A DNA stretch of 64,000 nucleotides from Marinomonas fungiae. GTDB lineage: Bacteria; Pseudomonadota; Gammaproteobacteria; Pseudomonadales; Marinomonadaceae. This document shows positions 52,889 to 62,429 of the stretch, in pieces; the first letter of the stretch is position 1, and each line of letters opens with the position of its first letter. Under the pieces are notes generated by a model. It was not told the origin of the DNA. It ran no database searches and worked only from the letters and a program-made list of their open reading frames with translations. The DNA lies in the NCBI RefSeq assembly GCF_001418205.1, contig NZ_LIQF01000002.1, positions 186,001-250,000 on the forward strand, read 5' to 3'. A program made the translations under genes and the position numbers.

Positions 52889-54631
52889 ATGGGTTTTAAT
52901 ACAGCACTTTCAGGTATCAAAGCATCCGCTGACTTTCTCAGCACAACAGGTAATAACATCGCCAACTCAGATACAACGGGTTTTAAAAAATCACGTGTCG
53001 AGTTTGGTGACTTGTATAACACTAACGTTATTGGTGCTGGCAGTAGTAATACGATTGGTAGCGGTGTAGCGGTTAACAATATTGCGCAAGAGTTTTCTGC
53101 GGGCAATATTTCCTACACAGACAATAATTTAGATCTTGCAATTGATGGTACAGGCTTTTTCGTTCTGGATGTGGGGGGCACGCAGGCCTATACGCGAGCA
53201 GGTGACTTTAAGCTTAATGAAGAAGGTTATCTGGTTACGAATGATGGCGCCTATGTGCAGGGTTACAATGCGGTTAATGGTATCATCGGTGGTGCCTTAG
53301 AAGATCTTCAGGTGCCTACAGAGCGTATTGCTCCTGAGGCATCTACAGCGGTCGAGTTAGAGTTTAATTTGGATTCTCGTTTGGATGATGTACCTCCTTT
53401 TATTGAGGCTTCTTTTGATCCAGGTGACCCTGATACCTACACGTTTACTCAAACAGCAAATACTTCTCCTGCTCCACCAGCGACGCCTCAAGCAGTAACC
53501 TTGTATTATGCAAAGTCAGATGCACCAAATACTTATCAGGTTTATGCAACGGTTGATGGTGAGCAGAATGATCCTACTACAGGGTTGCCCTATTTGTCTG
53601 AGACTTATGTGGTTTTTGATGATGCGGATGGCTCTTTTTCAACAACCACCGCTAGTGGTCAGACGCCTTTTGCACCAATCTACGTAGGTGATGGTACAAA
53701 CGTTACGCTAGGTGATCCTGCGGCGGTAACAGGTATTACGGTTGCAGGCTTGACCTTCGATTTCGATGGAGCGCAGCCCGAGATCGCGACGCCGGATAAC
53801 TTTGCACGTCCGACTTTTGATCCAGCCGATCCGAAATCTTACACTTACAGTAATACCAATACTATTTATGACGCTTTAGGCGAAGAGCATACCATTGGCT
53901 ACTATTTCATAAAGCAAGGTGAAAACAATACTTGGGAAATGAAAGTCACAGTCGATGGGGAGATTAACAATCCAGTTCCTCAGCCAGTGATTGATCCTTT
54001 GACCGGGTTGCAAGCGATTGATCCGGTAACAGGTTTGCCACAAACTCAAATAGTCCCTTATTTACCGGAAGATACGGTTGTACGTTTTGATAATGAAGGT
54101 AATTTAATCGGTGCTTATACAGGTTATGAGCCCTATACGGTACCAAGTCCTACTCAACTGAGTATCACTGGCTGGGATCCAACTGACTCAAATGCTGTGC
54201 TAGAGATTGATCTAGGGGATTCAACTCAATACGCGCTGTCTAGTTCTGACACCTTTAGACAAGATGGCTATGCGGCAGGTGAGCTTCAAGGTGTAAGCTT
54301 TGATGAGGATGGTTTGTTGATCGCAAGTTACACTAACCAGCAGACTGCGGTTTTAGGTCAGATTGCCTTGGCGAATTTTGATAACGTAGATGGTTTAACG
54401 CCAGCTGGAGATACCGCTTGGGTGGCAAGTTCTGACTCGGGGGCGGCAAATATCGGCAGACCGAATACCGGTACTTTCGGTAGTATTCAAGGTGGGGCTT
54501 TAGAAGAATCAAATGTGGATTTGACGGAAGAGCTGGTCGCCTTAATAGAAGCGCAGCGTAACTATCAGGCCAACTCTAAGACCTTAGAGACTGAAAACAC
54601 TGTAACGCAGACCATTATTAACCTTCGTTAA
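52889..54631 (+). CDS. flgE: Flagellar hook protein FlgE (long form, duplicated middle domain)
   Basis: A 580-residue hook protein, longer than the roughly 400 residues of E. coli FlgE. The conserved ends are present: LSGIKASADFLSTTGNNIANSDTTGFKKSR and ESNVDLTEELVALIEAQRNYQANSKTLETEN. The extra length comes from two related segments in the middle, residues about 173-250 (FDPGDPDTYTFTQTANT ... YLSETYVVFDD) and about 305-410 (FDPADPKSYTYSNTNTI ... YLPEDTVVRFDNEG), which look like two copies of the D2 outer domain. GGGAGAG precedes the ATG. A terminator follows. Confidence 0.95.
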   Translation: MGFNTALSGIKASADFLSTTGNNIANSDTTGFKKSRVEFGDLYNTNVIGAGSSNTIGSGVAVNNIAQEFSAGNISYTDNNLDLAIDGTGFFVLDVGGTQAYTRAGDFKLNEEGYLVTNDGAYVQGYNAVNGIIGGALEDLQVPTERIAPEASTAVELEFNLDSRLDDVPPFIEASFDPGDPDTYTFTQTANTSPAPPATPQAVTLYYAKSDAPNTYQVYATVDGEQNDPTTGLPYLSETYVVFDDADGSFSTTTASGQTPFAPIYVGDGTNVTLGDPAAVTGITVAGLTFDFDGAQPEIATPDNFARPTFDPADPKSYTYSNTNTIYDALGEEHTIGYYFIKQGENNTWEMKVTVDGEINNPVPQPVIDPLTGLQAIDPVTGLPQTQIVPYLPEDTVVRFDNEGNLIGAYTGYEPYTVPSPTQLSITGWDPTDSNAVLEIDLGDSTQYALSSSDTFRQDGYAAGELQGVSFDEDGLLIASYTNQQTAVLGQIALANFDNVDGLTPAGDTAWVASSDSGAANIGRPNTGTFGSIQGGALEESNVDLTEELVALIEAQRNYQANSKTLETENTVTQTIINLR

Positions 54632-54646
54632 GTGAATGGTTAGACG

Positions 54647-54677
54647 AAAAGCCCAGCTCTTTAGCTGGGCTTTTTTT
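54647..54677 (+). terminator. Terminator of flgBCDE
   Basis: An eight-base-pair GC-rich core stem (GCCCAGCT / AGCTGGGC) extended by AAAA/TTTT pairs, with a four-base loop and seven Ts, 16 bases after flgE. Confidence 0.93.
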
Positions 54678-54703
54678 ATGTCTAAAATTTATAAATGTGA
54701 ACT

Positions 54704-54718
54704 TGGCACGCTATTTGT
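54704..54718 (+). promoter_or_regulatory. Sigma-54 promoter of the flgF operon
   Basis: TGGCACG, CTAT, TTGT matches the sigma-54 consensus TGGCACG-N4-TTGC with one mismatch at the last base. It lies 50-65 bases before flgF and directly follows the flgE terminator, so flgF begins a second transcript. Confidence 0.75.
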
Positions 54719-54767
54719 TACACAATCTCTAATAACAGTTTAATAAGTTTGCCAATGAGGTTCATGT

Positions 54768-55508
54768 ATGGATAGAGCGCTTTATTTAGCCATGAGTGGT
54801 GGAACGCAAGTTATGAATGCCCAAGCCATTCATGCGAACAATCTTGCTAACGTTGCGACAACTGGTTTCCGCTCAGATTTCGAACAAGCTCGCTCAATGC
54901 AAGTCAACGGGGACTACTATCCTTCCCGTGTTTACGCCATGACTGAAAATCCTGGTACCAGCTTTGAACAAGGGCCTTTACAGCAAACCGGCCGTGATAT
55001 GGATATTGCTGTACAAGGAAAAGGCTTTATTGCGGCGCTGGACGGTACTGGGCAAGAGGTTTATACCCGCGCTGGTGATTTGCAGTTGACTGTTGCTGGG
55101 CAATTGGTCACAGGTTCAGGGTTACCTATCGTTGGCTCTGCTGGCCCTATCTTTTTGCCACCTCTTGATGAGTTGACGATTGCGGATGACGGCACTATTT
55201 CGATCGTGCCGCGCGGCGGAGATGGCACGCAAATAACCGCCTTGAACCGTATTAAGTTGGTGTCAGCTGAGCCCGAGAGTTTAACTAAAGGTGAAGATGG
55301 TTTGCTGCGTACTAAGAGTGGTGAGCTGTTGGTGGCTGACAATAATGTTCAGGTGATTTCAGGCTTCTTAGAAGGTAGTAATGTCAATGCTGTCGAAGAG
55401 ATGACCAATATTATGGAGTTGTCTCGCCGCTTCGAGATGAATATTAAAGTCATGAATACGGTGCGTGAAAATGAAAATGCATCGGCACGAATTTTACAGC
55501 GTAGTTAA
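54768..55508 (+). CDS. flgF: Flagellar basal-body rod protein FlgF
   Basis: A 246-residue proximal rod protein. N-terminus: MNAQAIHANNLANVATTGFRSDFEQ. It carries the FlgF/FlgG core (DMDIAVQGKGFIAALDGTGQEVYTRAGDLQL) and the C-terminal motif LEGSNVNAVEEMTNIMELSRRFEMN. The ATG at 54768 has GAGG seven bases upstream. It starts flgFGHIJ. Confidence 0.95.
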   Translation: MDRALYLAMSGGTQVMNAQAIHANNLANVATTGFRSDFEQARSMQVNGDYYPSRVYAMTENPGTSFEQGPLQQTGRDMDIAVQGKGFIAALDGTGQEVYTRAGDLQLTVAGQLVTGSGLPIVGSAGPIFLPPLDELTIADDGTISIVPRGGDGTQITALNRIKLVSAEPESLTKGEDGLLRTKSGELLVADNNVQVISGFLEGSNVNAVEEMTNIMELSRRFEMNIKVMNTVRENENASARILQRS

Positions 55509-55542
55509 GAAACACGCTGACTGAAAGAGATTAGGAGTAGAT

Positions 55543-56328
55543 ATGCATTCAGCTCTATGGGTTGCAAAAACAGGTTTGTCGGCAATGGACAAGCAACTGT
55601 CCACTATCTCAAACAACTTAGCTAACGTTTCTACGACGGCCTTTAAAAAGGACCGTGCCGTATTTGAAAACTTGATGTACCAAACATTACGTGCGCCAGG
55701 TGGCTTATCTTCACAAAATACTGAGCTACCATCTGGTTTGCAGATGGGGGCGGGTGTCCGTGTCACTGGCACGCAAAAGAACTTTGAATCTGGCGATTAT
55801 AATGTAACCGATCGACAGTTGGATGTGGCGATTCAAGGTGCCGGCTTTTTTCAAGTCATTCAGCCTGATGGCACCACTGCCTATACTCGAGATGGTCAGT
55901 TTCAGTTAAACAGTCAAGGGGATTTGGTAGACTCTAGTGGTTTGCTGCTCGATCCTGGTATTACGATTGACTCAGATGTCGTTCAAATCAATATTGCCGA
56001 AGATGGTGTGGTGTCTGTGCTTCGTGGTGGTCAAACGGATATGGAAGAGGTGGGAGCCTTAACTATTGCTAACTTTATTAACCCGACAGGTCTGCATTTT
56101 ATGGGAAGTAACCTATACGGTGAGACCACTGCCAGTGGTGCGCCGATTGTTGGGGTTCCGGGGCAGGATGGTCTGGGTTATTTAAGCCAGGGGATGTTGG
56201 AATCCTCTAACGTAAATTCCATCGAAGAGTTGGTCAATATGATCACGACACAGCGCGCTTATGAGATGAACTCGAAAGTGATCTCCGCTGCCGATGGTAT
56301 GTTGAGCTTCGTTAACCAACAATTATAA
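55543..56328 (+). CDS. flgG: Flagellar distal rod protein FlgG
   Basis: A 261-residue protein, the typical length. The N-terminus reads TGLSAMDKQLSTISNNLANVST, with the FlgG-specific MYQTLRAPGG (which straightens the rod) next, then DYNVTDRQLDVAIQGAGFFQV and a C-terminal MLESSNVNSIEELVNMITTQR. AGGAG precedes the ATG. Confidence 0.97.
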   Translation: MHSALWVAKTGLSAMDKQLSTISNNLANVSTTAFKKDRAVFENLMYQTLRAPGGLSSQNTELPSGLQMGAGVRVTGTQKNFESGDYNVTDRQLDVAIQGAGFFQVIQPDGTTAYTRDGQFQLNSQGDLVDSSGLLLDPGITIDSDVVQINIAEDGVVSVLRGGQTDMEEVGALTIANFINPTGLHFMGSNLYGETTASGAPIVGVPGQDGLGYLSQGMLESSNVNSIEELVNMITTQRAYEMNSKVISAADGMLSFVNQQL

Positions 56329-56340
56329 AGAGTAGTGTTT

Positions 56341-57000
56341 ATGCGTTACTTATTAGCATTGTTTCCTTTGGTTTTGGTGGGATGTGCGGCGGTTGAGCCA
56401 GCGCCTGTCTCGGATGATCCCTATTATGCTCCTGTGATTCAGCCAGCGGTGCAATATACACAAAGCAGTGATGGCAGTATCTATCAAGCAGGCATGGGAG
56501 ATGTGTTTTTCGGTGATAAGAAAGCTCGCCAAGTTGGGGATATACTGACGATCACCCTAGCAGAAAATACGACCTCAACTAAAACCAATGCGGCATCGGT
56601 CTCGAAGTCCTCAGCGGCAACCATTCAGAATCCTACTTTATTAGGCATTCCTATTGGTTTGGATACGGATCTGCCGGGGATGAATAGTAACTTTACAGGC
56701 AATGCCAACGCTAACCAAAGTAACAGCTTAAGCGGCAGCATTACAGTGACAGTATACGAAGTGTACCCAAACGGACTTTTGGCCGTTCGTGGTGAAAAGT
56801 GGATTACCTTGAATCGAGGTCAGGAATACATTCGTTTATCTGGTCTTGTTCGGGCAGAGGATATAAGCTCAGACAATACCGTTGAATCCACTCGATTGGC
56901 CGATGCTCGTATTGCTTACTCCGGTACTGGGGAACTCGCTTCGGGTAGTGAGCAAGGTTGGCTGACTCGAGCACTGAATACCAGCTGGTGGCCGTTTTAA
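56341..57000 (+). CDS. flgH: Flagellar L-ring lipoprotein FlgH
   Basis: A 219-residue outer-membrane lipoprotein with lipobox VLVGCAA (cysteine near residue 16). The FlgH body includes KARQVGDILTITLAENTTSTKTNAAS and the C-terminal NGLLAVRGEKWITLNRGQEYIRLSG. The start is the ATG at 56341; an in-frame GTG six bases upstream is less likely. Confidence 0.95.
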   Translation: MRYLLALFPLVLVGCAAVEPAPVSDDPYYAPVIQPAVQYTQSSDGSIYQAGMGDVFFGDKKARQVGDILTITLAENTTSTKTNAASVSKSSAATIQNPTLLGIPIGLDTDLPGMNSNFTGNANANQSNSLSGSITVTVYEVYPNGLLAVRGEKWITLNRGQEYIRLSGLVRAEDISSDNTVESTRLADARIAYSGTGELASGSEQGWLTRALNTSWWPF

Positions 57001-57019
57001 TTTTTAGAGAGTCTCGACC

Positions 57020-58108
57020 ATGAAAACCTTTTGCATAGCGCTCTTATTCATCTTTTTTAGCAGTCTGGCTTCGGCTGAGCGCCTAAAAGATATTGCTAGC
57101 GTGGAAGGCGTGCGTGATAACCAACTGTTCGGTTATGGTTTAGTGATTGGTCTTAACGGCACCGGTGATGATACGGATTTCACCAATCAAAGCTTTATCA
57201 GTATGTTGAACCAGTTTGGCATTAACTTGCCGGATGGTGCCTCAACGGATGCCGATAACGTAGCGGCGGTATCGCTGACGGCAACGCTGCCTCCTTTTTC
57301 AAAACCGGGTCAAAATATCGATGTGACGGTCTCCTCTTTAGGTAATGCCAGTTCACTGCGTGGTGGCACCTTACTTCTTTCGGCTCTAAAAGGTGCTGAT
57401 GGTCAAGTTTATGCGATTGCCCAAGGTAATTTGGTGGTAGGTGGTTTGGGCGCTGGTGGGGCTGATGGCTCTAGACAAGCTATTGCTATTCCCACGGTGG
57501 CACGCATTCCAAATGGCGCGAGTGTAGAGAAAGCGGTTCCCAGCAGTTTCAATCGTGGCGATACGTTAACCTTTAACTTGAATCGCCCAGACTTCACCAC
57601 GGCAAAGCAGGTCGCTGATAAGATTAATGGCTTGTTGGGACCTGGGGTGGCGCAGTCACTTGATGCAACGTCTATACGGGTAACGGCACCTCGAGACCCT
57701 TCTCAACGAGTTACTTTTTTATCCATTCTCGAAAATCTAGAGGTGGAGCTTGGTCGTGAGCGCGCTAAAATTGTGGTCAATTCTCGGACAGGCACTATCA
57801 TTATTGGTCAGGATGTCACGGTATCTCCGGCAGCGGTTACTCACGGTAGTCTGACGGTAACGATTAAATCGAATCCTGAAATCGGTCAGCCTGATATCCT
57901 ACCGGGGGCAGGACAAGAGTTAGCGCCTCGTCAAGAGATAGAGACGGATGAGGAAAGTGGTCATATGTTTGTCTTTACGCAAGGTGCTTCATTAAACGAT
58001 ATCGTGCGTGCTGTGAATCAGGTTGGCGCTGCGCCAGGTGATGTCATGGCAATTTTAGAAGGCTTAAAGCAAGCAGGCGCTTTAAATGCTGATCTGGTAG
58101 TGATCTAA
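57020..58108 (+). CDS. flgI: Flagellar P-ring protein FlgI
   Basis: A 362-residue periplasmic ring protein with a signal peptide to SLASA (about residue 19). Family blocks are [32 protein letters not shown] and, near the C-terminus, [20 protein letters not shown]. FlgA assists its assembly. Length and end match the family. Confidence 0.97.
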   Translation: MKTFCIALLFIFFSSLASAERLKDIASVEGVRDNQLFGYGLVIGLNGTGDDTDFTNQSFISMLNQFGINLPDGASTDADNVAAVSLTATLPPFSKPGQNIDVTVSSLGNASSLRGGTLLLSALKGADGQVYAIAQGNLVVGGLGAGGADGSRQAIAIPTVARIPNGASVEKAVPSSFNRGDTLTFNLNRPDFTTAKQVADKINGLLGPGVAQSLDATSIRVTAPRDPSQRVTFLSILENLEVELGRERAKIVVNSRTGTIIIGQDVTVSPAAVTHGSLTVTIKSNPEIGQPDILPGAGQELAPRQEIETDEESGHMFVFTQGASLNDIVRAVNQVGAAPGDVMAILEGLKQAGALNADLVVI

Positions 58109-58119
58109 GTGGGGGAATT

Positions 58120-59079
58120 ATGAGTCGGATTGATAATAATGCCTTTTTTGCGGATTTTAATTCTTTAGCGGATTTGAAACGCCAAGCCCAAAAAGATCCT
58201 GATGCAGCGCTTAAAAAAGTGGCCCAAGAATTTGAAGCCATTTTTATTAATATGATGTTCAAGAATATGCGCCAAGCCAATGAGAACATTGGCGGCGGCT
58301 TGTTTGATAGTACACAGACCAAACAATATACCGAGATGATGGATACCCAGATGGCTCAATCATTAGCCAACGCTGGGGGGATTGGTCTTGCTGAGTCCTT
58401 AACACGCCAATTACAAGGCAAAGGGATGGGGGCTGCAGTGAACTCTGGTGAGGAGAAAAGTGATGGTTCAGAGCAGGCGTTTTTAAGTCGTCTTTCAGCG
58501 CTAGATTTGGAGCAAGTAAGAGGAGTAGCGCAAAGAGCTGCTCAAGATCTTGCGGAAAGCACAAAACGGATGGCTGAAAATTCGAATATATCCGCTAAGG
58601 ATGTGGTCTTTGAGACACCAGATAGCTTTGTTGAAAGGTTGTGGCCCCATGCCCAGAAAGCTGGCGAAAAACTAGGGGTGGATCCACGAGCCATTCTAGC
58701 GCAAGCGGCTCTAGAGACTGGGTGGGGAAAACATCCTATGGCCAAGCATGATGGCTCGCCGAGCTATAATTTGTTTGGGATTAAAGCGGACCAGCGTTGG
58801 TCTGGCGATCGTGCTTTGGTTAATACTTTAGAGTTTCGTGATGGGGTTGCGCAAAAAGAGCGTGCTGCGTTTCGTGCTTATGACTCGTTTGAGCAAAGCT
58901 TTGACGACTATGCTAACTTCTTACAAACCAGTGAACGGTATCAAAATGCCTTGCAGGCTGGTGATGATGCGGCAATGTTTGCCGCTTATCTGCAGAAGGG
59001 GGGGTATGCAACGGATCCAAATTATGCCGATAAGATCTCTAATATCCTTTCTAGTAAATGGTTTAAAACCCTTCTATAA
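58120..59079 (+). CDS. flgJ: Flagellar rod-cap and peptidoglycan hydrolase FlgJ
   Basis: A 319-residue two-domain protein. Residues about 20-110 are the rod-binding domain (KKVAQEFEAIFINMMFKNMR), and residues about 170-318 are the glucosaminidase-type muramidase, with catalytic glutamate in QAALETGWGKHPM and the sequence SYNLFGIKADQRW. It opens the peptidoglycan for the growing rod. The dual-domain form is the gammaproteobacterial type. GGGG lies upstream of the ATG. Confidence 0.96.
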   Translation: MSRIDNNAFFADFNSLADLKRQAQKDPDAALKKVAQEFEAIFINMMFKNMRQANENIGGGLFDSTQTKQYTEMMDTQMAQSLANAGGIGLAESLTRQLQGKGMGAAVNSGEEKSDGSEQAFLSRLSALDLEQVRGVAQRAAQDLAESTKRMAENSNISAKDVVFETPDSFVERLWPHAQKAGEKLGVDPRAILAQAALETGWGKHPMAKHDGSPSYNLFGIKADQRWSGDRALVNTLEFRDGVAQKERAAFRAYDSFEQSFDDYANFLQTSERYQNALQAGDDAAMFAAYLQKGGYATDPNYADKISNILSSKWFKTLL

Positions 59080-59141
59080 CAACGCCTTGAAATAAATTTA
59101 ATACATCTCATGCAATCATATTGAGAAAAACTTCTTTTTGG

Positions 59142-59168
59142 TAAAGTAATTGCATCAACTGACGATAT
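59142..59168 (+). promoter_or_regulatory. Sigma-28 promoter of flgKL
   Basis: TAAAGTAA, 11 bases, GACGATAT fits the sigma-28 consensus TAAAGTTT-N11-GCCGATAA well, in both elements and spacing. It lies 44-71 bases upstream of flgK and puts the late hook-junction proteins under FliA. Confidence 0.8.
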
Positions 59169-59212
59169 AAAGGTATACGCATTCGCGTTTTGGTATCTGA
59201 GAGGTTGATCGC

Positions 59213-61192
59213 ATGGCTAGTCTTTATTCCATTGGTTTGTCGGGTTTGCAGTCGAGTACGGCGCGTATTACGACGACTGGTCAAAATACAGCAAACGTTG
59301 ATACAGAAGGCTACAGTCGACAAAATACTGCGACAGTAAGCCGTGCTGGCGGTGGTGTGCTAGTTCAGGATACCAGCCGTATCATCAATCAGTACGTCAA
59401 CCAGCAAGTGTGGAGCGATACGTCTAAATATAATTTTTACGACAGTTACCACTCAATGATGACGTCATTTGATGCTGTAATGGGGGATAAAAGTGTATCC
59501 CTGAGCAGTTATTTGGATACGGCTTTTAGCTCTCTACAGAACGTAAACAGTGATCCAACTGATAGTGCTGCCCGCGCTCATGCTTACTCTACTTTTCAAG
59601 AGCTTGCGTCGCAGTATAACGAGTTGGCTGATTATGTGACCAATCAACGTGAATTGGCGAGCGATGAAATCAGCAATAATGTTGAGGAAATCAATAACAT
59701 CACGGACCAAATTGCTTCTTTGAATGAGCAAATCTTTAAGTTGGAATCAACATCCAAAAGCCCTGCTAATGAGCTACGAGATCAGCAAGAGCAGCTGGTA
59801 AAAGAGTTATCAGCATATCTCGATGTTAAAGTTAAGTACGACGATCATAAATTGATGACGGTAAACTTGGCTTCAGGTCAGCCTTTGGTTTTGCAAGGTA
59901 ATAACAACGAATTGGCATTGACCAGTAATCCTAAAAATCCGGATGGGTTGGTGGGGATTGAATTAAGCTTTGGGCGCTATGAGGTGAATATTCCGACTGA
60001 TGAGCTTGGTGGCTCTATGGGCGGTTTGATTGCTTTTCGTAACGAGTTTGTGACCACGGCTGAGCGTATGTTAGGGCAGCAGGCATTAGTGTTGGCTGAC
60101 ACCATGAATGAGCAGAACAAACTGGGTTTAGATGTCAATCTTGATTATGGCATTAATCTTTTCTCTACCACTCCTATTAAAACAGTTTCGAATCCTAACA
60201 ATGGTAATGAGAATGCTGATATTGGTGTTCGTGTCACGCCTGGCGCATCGAGTGAGGTGTTGACCGATACCTATGAGGTTGTCATGACATCTGCTTCTTC
60301 TTTTCAGTTGATTACTTATGATTTGGATGGTCGTATTACCAATGAATCCGATGTAGTGGATATTTCTGCTTCCAGTGCTGGGGATTACTTTACGGTTCCG
60401 GGGTTTGGTGTAGATATTCAAGTCGGGGCACTAGCGGACTACAGTGCTGGTGATCGCTTTCAGTTTGCGCCGACTAAAGATGCTGCATCGTCATTGCGTA
60501 TAAGTGCTCGGTCAGGTGATGATTTTGCAATGGCCTCGCCGCTATCTGTATCAGGGGATTCTGCTAATCTGTCTGATGCAAACATTTCCATATCATCAAT
60601 CACAAGCTTGGATCCGACTCGCTCAAGTTTTACACAAAGTGAAGGTCTAAAGCCAAATGCACCCACTCGATTAGAGTTTGATATTAATGGGGATGTGACG
60701 GTTTATTACGATGCACAGACAACGCCTAATACGGCCATAGGCCCCGTTACGCTTACGGATTACACTGACATTTTTGCTGAGTTGGGAATTGCGGAGTTTG
60801 CTGGTTACGACATCAGTTTGGATGGAGCGCCTCAGCCTGGTGATGCATTCAGTATAGGGTTTAATGCGACAGGCGAATCGGACAACTATAATGGTCTGAA
60901 GTTGGCAGACCTGCAGAATCAGGCAACAGTAGGTGGTTCGCGATCTTATTCGGAAGCATTTACATCGTTGGTGACGGAAATCGGTAGTGTTACTGCGTCG
61001 CTAAAGACAAACTCGAGTGCTAGTGAAGTCGTGATGAATCAGTCAGTAGCTGCTCGGGATCAGGTATCTGCTGTGAGCTTGGATGAGGAGGCGGTTAACC
61101 TGTTGCGTTATCAGCAATCCTATACTGCATCCGCCCAAGTATTGTCTGCGGCACAAAATACATTCGCGACGCTGATCGGTGCGTTGAGGTAG
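59213..61192 (+). CDS. flgK: Flagellar hook-associated protein FlgK (HAP1)
   Basis: A 659-residue hook-filament junction protein, longer than E. coli FlgK (547). The conserved N-terminal motif is IGLSGLQSSTARITTTGQNTANVDTEGYSR and the C-terminal motif SLDEEAVNLLRYQQSYTASAQVLSAAQNTF. The extra length lies in the surface-exposed middle region, as in many marine bacteria. FlgN is its chaperone. Confidence 0.96.
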   Translation: MASLYSIGLSGLQSSTARITTTGQNTANVDTEGYSRQNTATVSRAGGGVLVQDTSRIINQYVNQQVWSDTSKYNFYDSYHSMMTSFDAVMGDKSVSLSSYLDTAFSSLQNVNSDPTDSAARAHAYSTFQELASQYNELADYVTNQRELASDEISNNVEEINNITDQIASLNEQIFKLESTSKSPANELRDQQEQLVKELSAYLDVKVKYDDHKLMTVNLASGQPLVLQGNNNELALTSNPKNPDGLVGIELSFGRYEVNIPTDELGGSMGGLIAFRNEFVTTAERMLGQQALVLADTMNEQNKLGLDVNLDYGINLFSTTPIKTVSNPNNGNENADIGVRVTPGASSEVLTDTYEVVMTSASSFQLITYDLDGRITNESDVVDISASSAGDYFTVPGFGVDIQVGALADYSAGDRFQFAPTKDAASSLRISARSGDDFAMASPLSVSGDSANLSDANISISSITSLDPTRSSFTQSEGLKPNAPTRLEFDINGDVTVYYDAQTTPNTAIGPVTLTDYTDIFAELGIAEFAGYDISLDGAPQPGDAFSIGFNATGESDNYNGLKLADLQNQATVGGSRSYSEAFTSLVTEIGSVTASLKTNSSASEVVMNQSVAARDQVSAVSLDEEAVNLLRYQQSYTASAQVLSAAQNTFATLIGALR

Positions 61193-61199
61193 GTGAATC

Positions 61200-62414
61200 A
61201 TGCGAGTAACTTCTAATTTAATTTACAATCAATCTGCATTGTCAATGGCTAAGGCGAATGAACGTTATCTAAAAGTTCAGGAGAAGATCGCTCAAAATAC
61301 AGAGATTGTTCGCCCGAGTGACGACCCAAATGGCGCTGGTCAGCTGCTTCGTTACGAAGCTGACAGTAAGCTTATGAAGCAGTACAAAGATAATATGACG
61401 CTCGCCACCAACTCTTTGAAGTATGAGTCGGTTGCCTTGGAAAGTATGAACACTACGTTAAATTCGATCAATGTGTTAATGATACAAAGTCAAAACGGGG
61501 CATACTCTCAAGACGATTACGATACCATGGCAGAAGAAATTGAGAATTTTCTGCACTCCATGGCCGATTTGATGAACTCGCAAGATTCAAATGGTAAGTA
61601 TATTTTTGCGGGTACGAATGCAGGTTCCCCTGCCTTTATCAAAAACGTAGATGGCCGCTACCAGTACGACGGTGACGAGGCTCAGCGTAATGCTCAGATT
61701 GGCGATAATATTACCATTGCTACGAATGATTCGGGCAAAAAGATCTTTGAAGACACTTGGACGCGAAATAACTTCACTGCGGTGACGAGTGCTGGTTCAG
61801 CTACCTTGAGCTCAAGGGTGGCTGACCAAGATGCTTATGATGCATTTCTGAAAAAAAACTACAGTGCGGTAAACCCAGCGTTGAATAACTTTCAGTTAGT
61901 GACCGAGTCTCCAGGAGCAGGCCAATTCGAGATTTCAGACAGCTCAGGAGTGATTGCAACGGGTAACTATCAGCCGGGGGAGCCATTTACCTTTAATGGT
62001 ATGGAGTTTACTTTGACTGGGGCTGCTGGCAGCACGGTTGATTTTAGCTTTGATGTGCCGACACGTGATAATGTGCTTAATCAGGTGCAATCGGCGATTG
62101 ATGCACTTCGTAATCCCAGCTTATCATCAGGACAGCGCGAAGAGGCGATACTGGATGCTTTTACCAGTATTAAGAATACCCAAGCTAATATGTCGACAGC
62201 TTCGTCCTCTGTTGGGGCTCGTTTAAATACCATTGATAATCGAACGGACTATGGTGCTTCTAAAGAAATCTTCAATAAAGAAGCCCAAGAAAATATTGGT
62301 GGTTTGAATGTCTATAAAGCGACAACGGAGCTGAAGTTGAGTGAGAGTGCGCTGGAGGCTTCGCAATTATTGTTCCAGCGTTTGAGCTCCTTATCCTTAT
62401 TCAATTCGCTTTAG
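61200..62414 (+). CDS. flgL: Flagellar hook-associated protein FlgL (HAP3)
   Basis: A 404-residue junction protein with the N-terminal motif RVTSNLIYNQSALSMAKANERYLKVQEKIAQ and the FlgL-type VRPSDDPNGAGQLLRYEAD block, plus a C-terminal flagellin-like helix (ATTELKLSESALEASQLLFQRLSSLSLFNSL). It is longer than the E. coli protein (317). It starts eight bases after flgK. Confidence 0.95.
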   Translation: MRVTSNLIYNQSALSMAKANERYLKVQEKIAQNTEIVRPSDDPNGAGQLLRYEADSKLMKQYKDNMTLATNSLKYESVALESMNTTLNSINVLMIQSQNGAYSQDDYDTMAEEIENFLHSMADLMNSQDSNGKYIFAGTNAGSPAFIKNVDGRYQYDGDEAQRNAQIGDNITIATNDSGKKIFEDTWTRNNFTAVTSAGSATLSSRVADQDAYDAFLKKNYSAVNPALNNFQLVTESPGAGQFEISDSSGVIATGNYQPGEPFTFNGMEFTLTGAAGSTVDFSFDVPTRDNVLNQVQSAIDALRNPSLSSGQREEAILDAFTSIKNTQANMSTASSSVGARLNTIDNRTDYGASKEIFNKEAQENIGGLNVYKATTELKLSESALEASQLLFQRLSSLSLFNSL

Positions 62415-62429
62415 CATTAAGGGAAGCAC

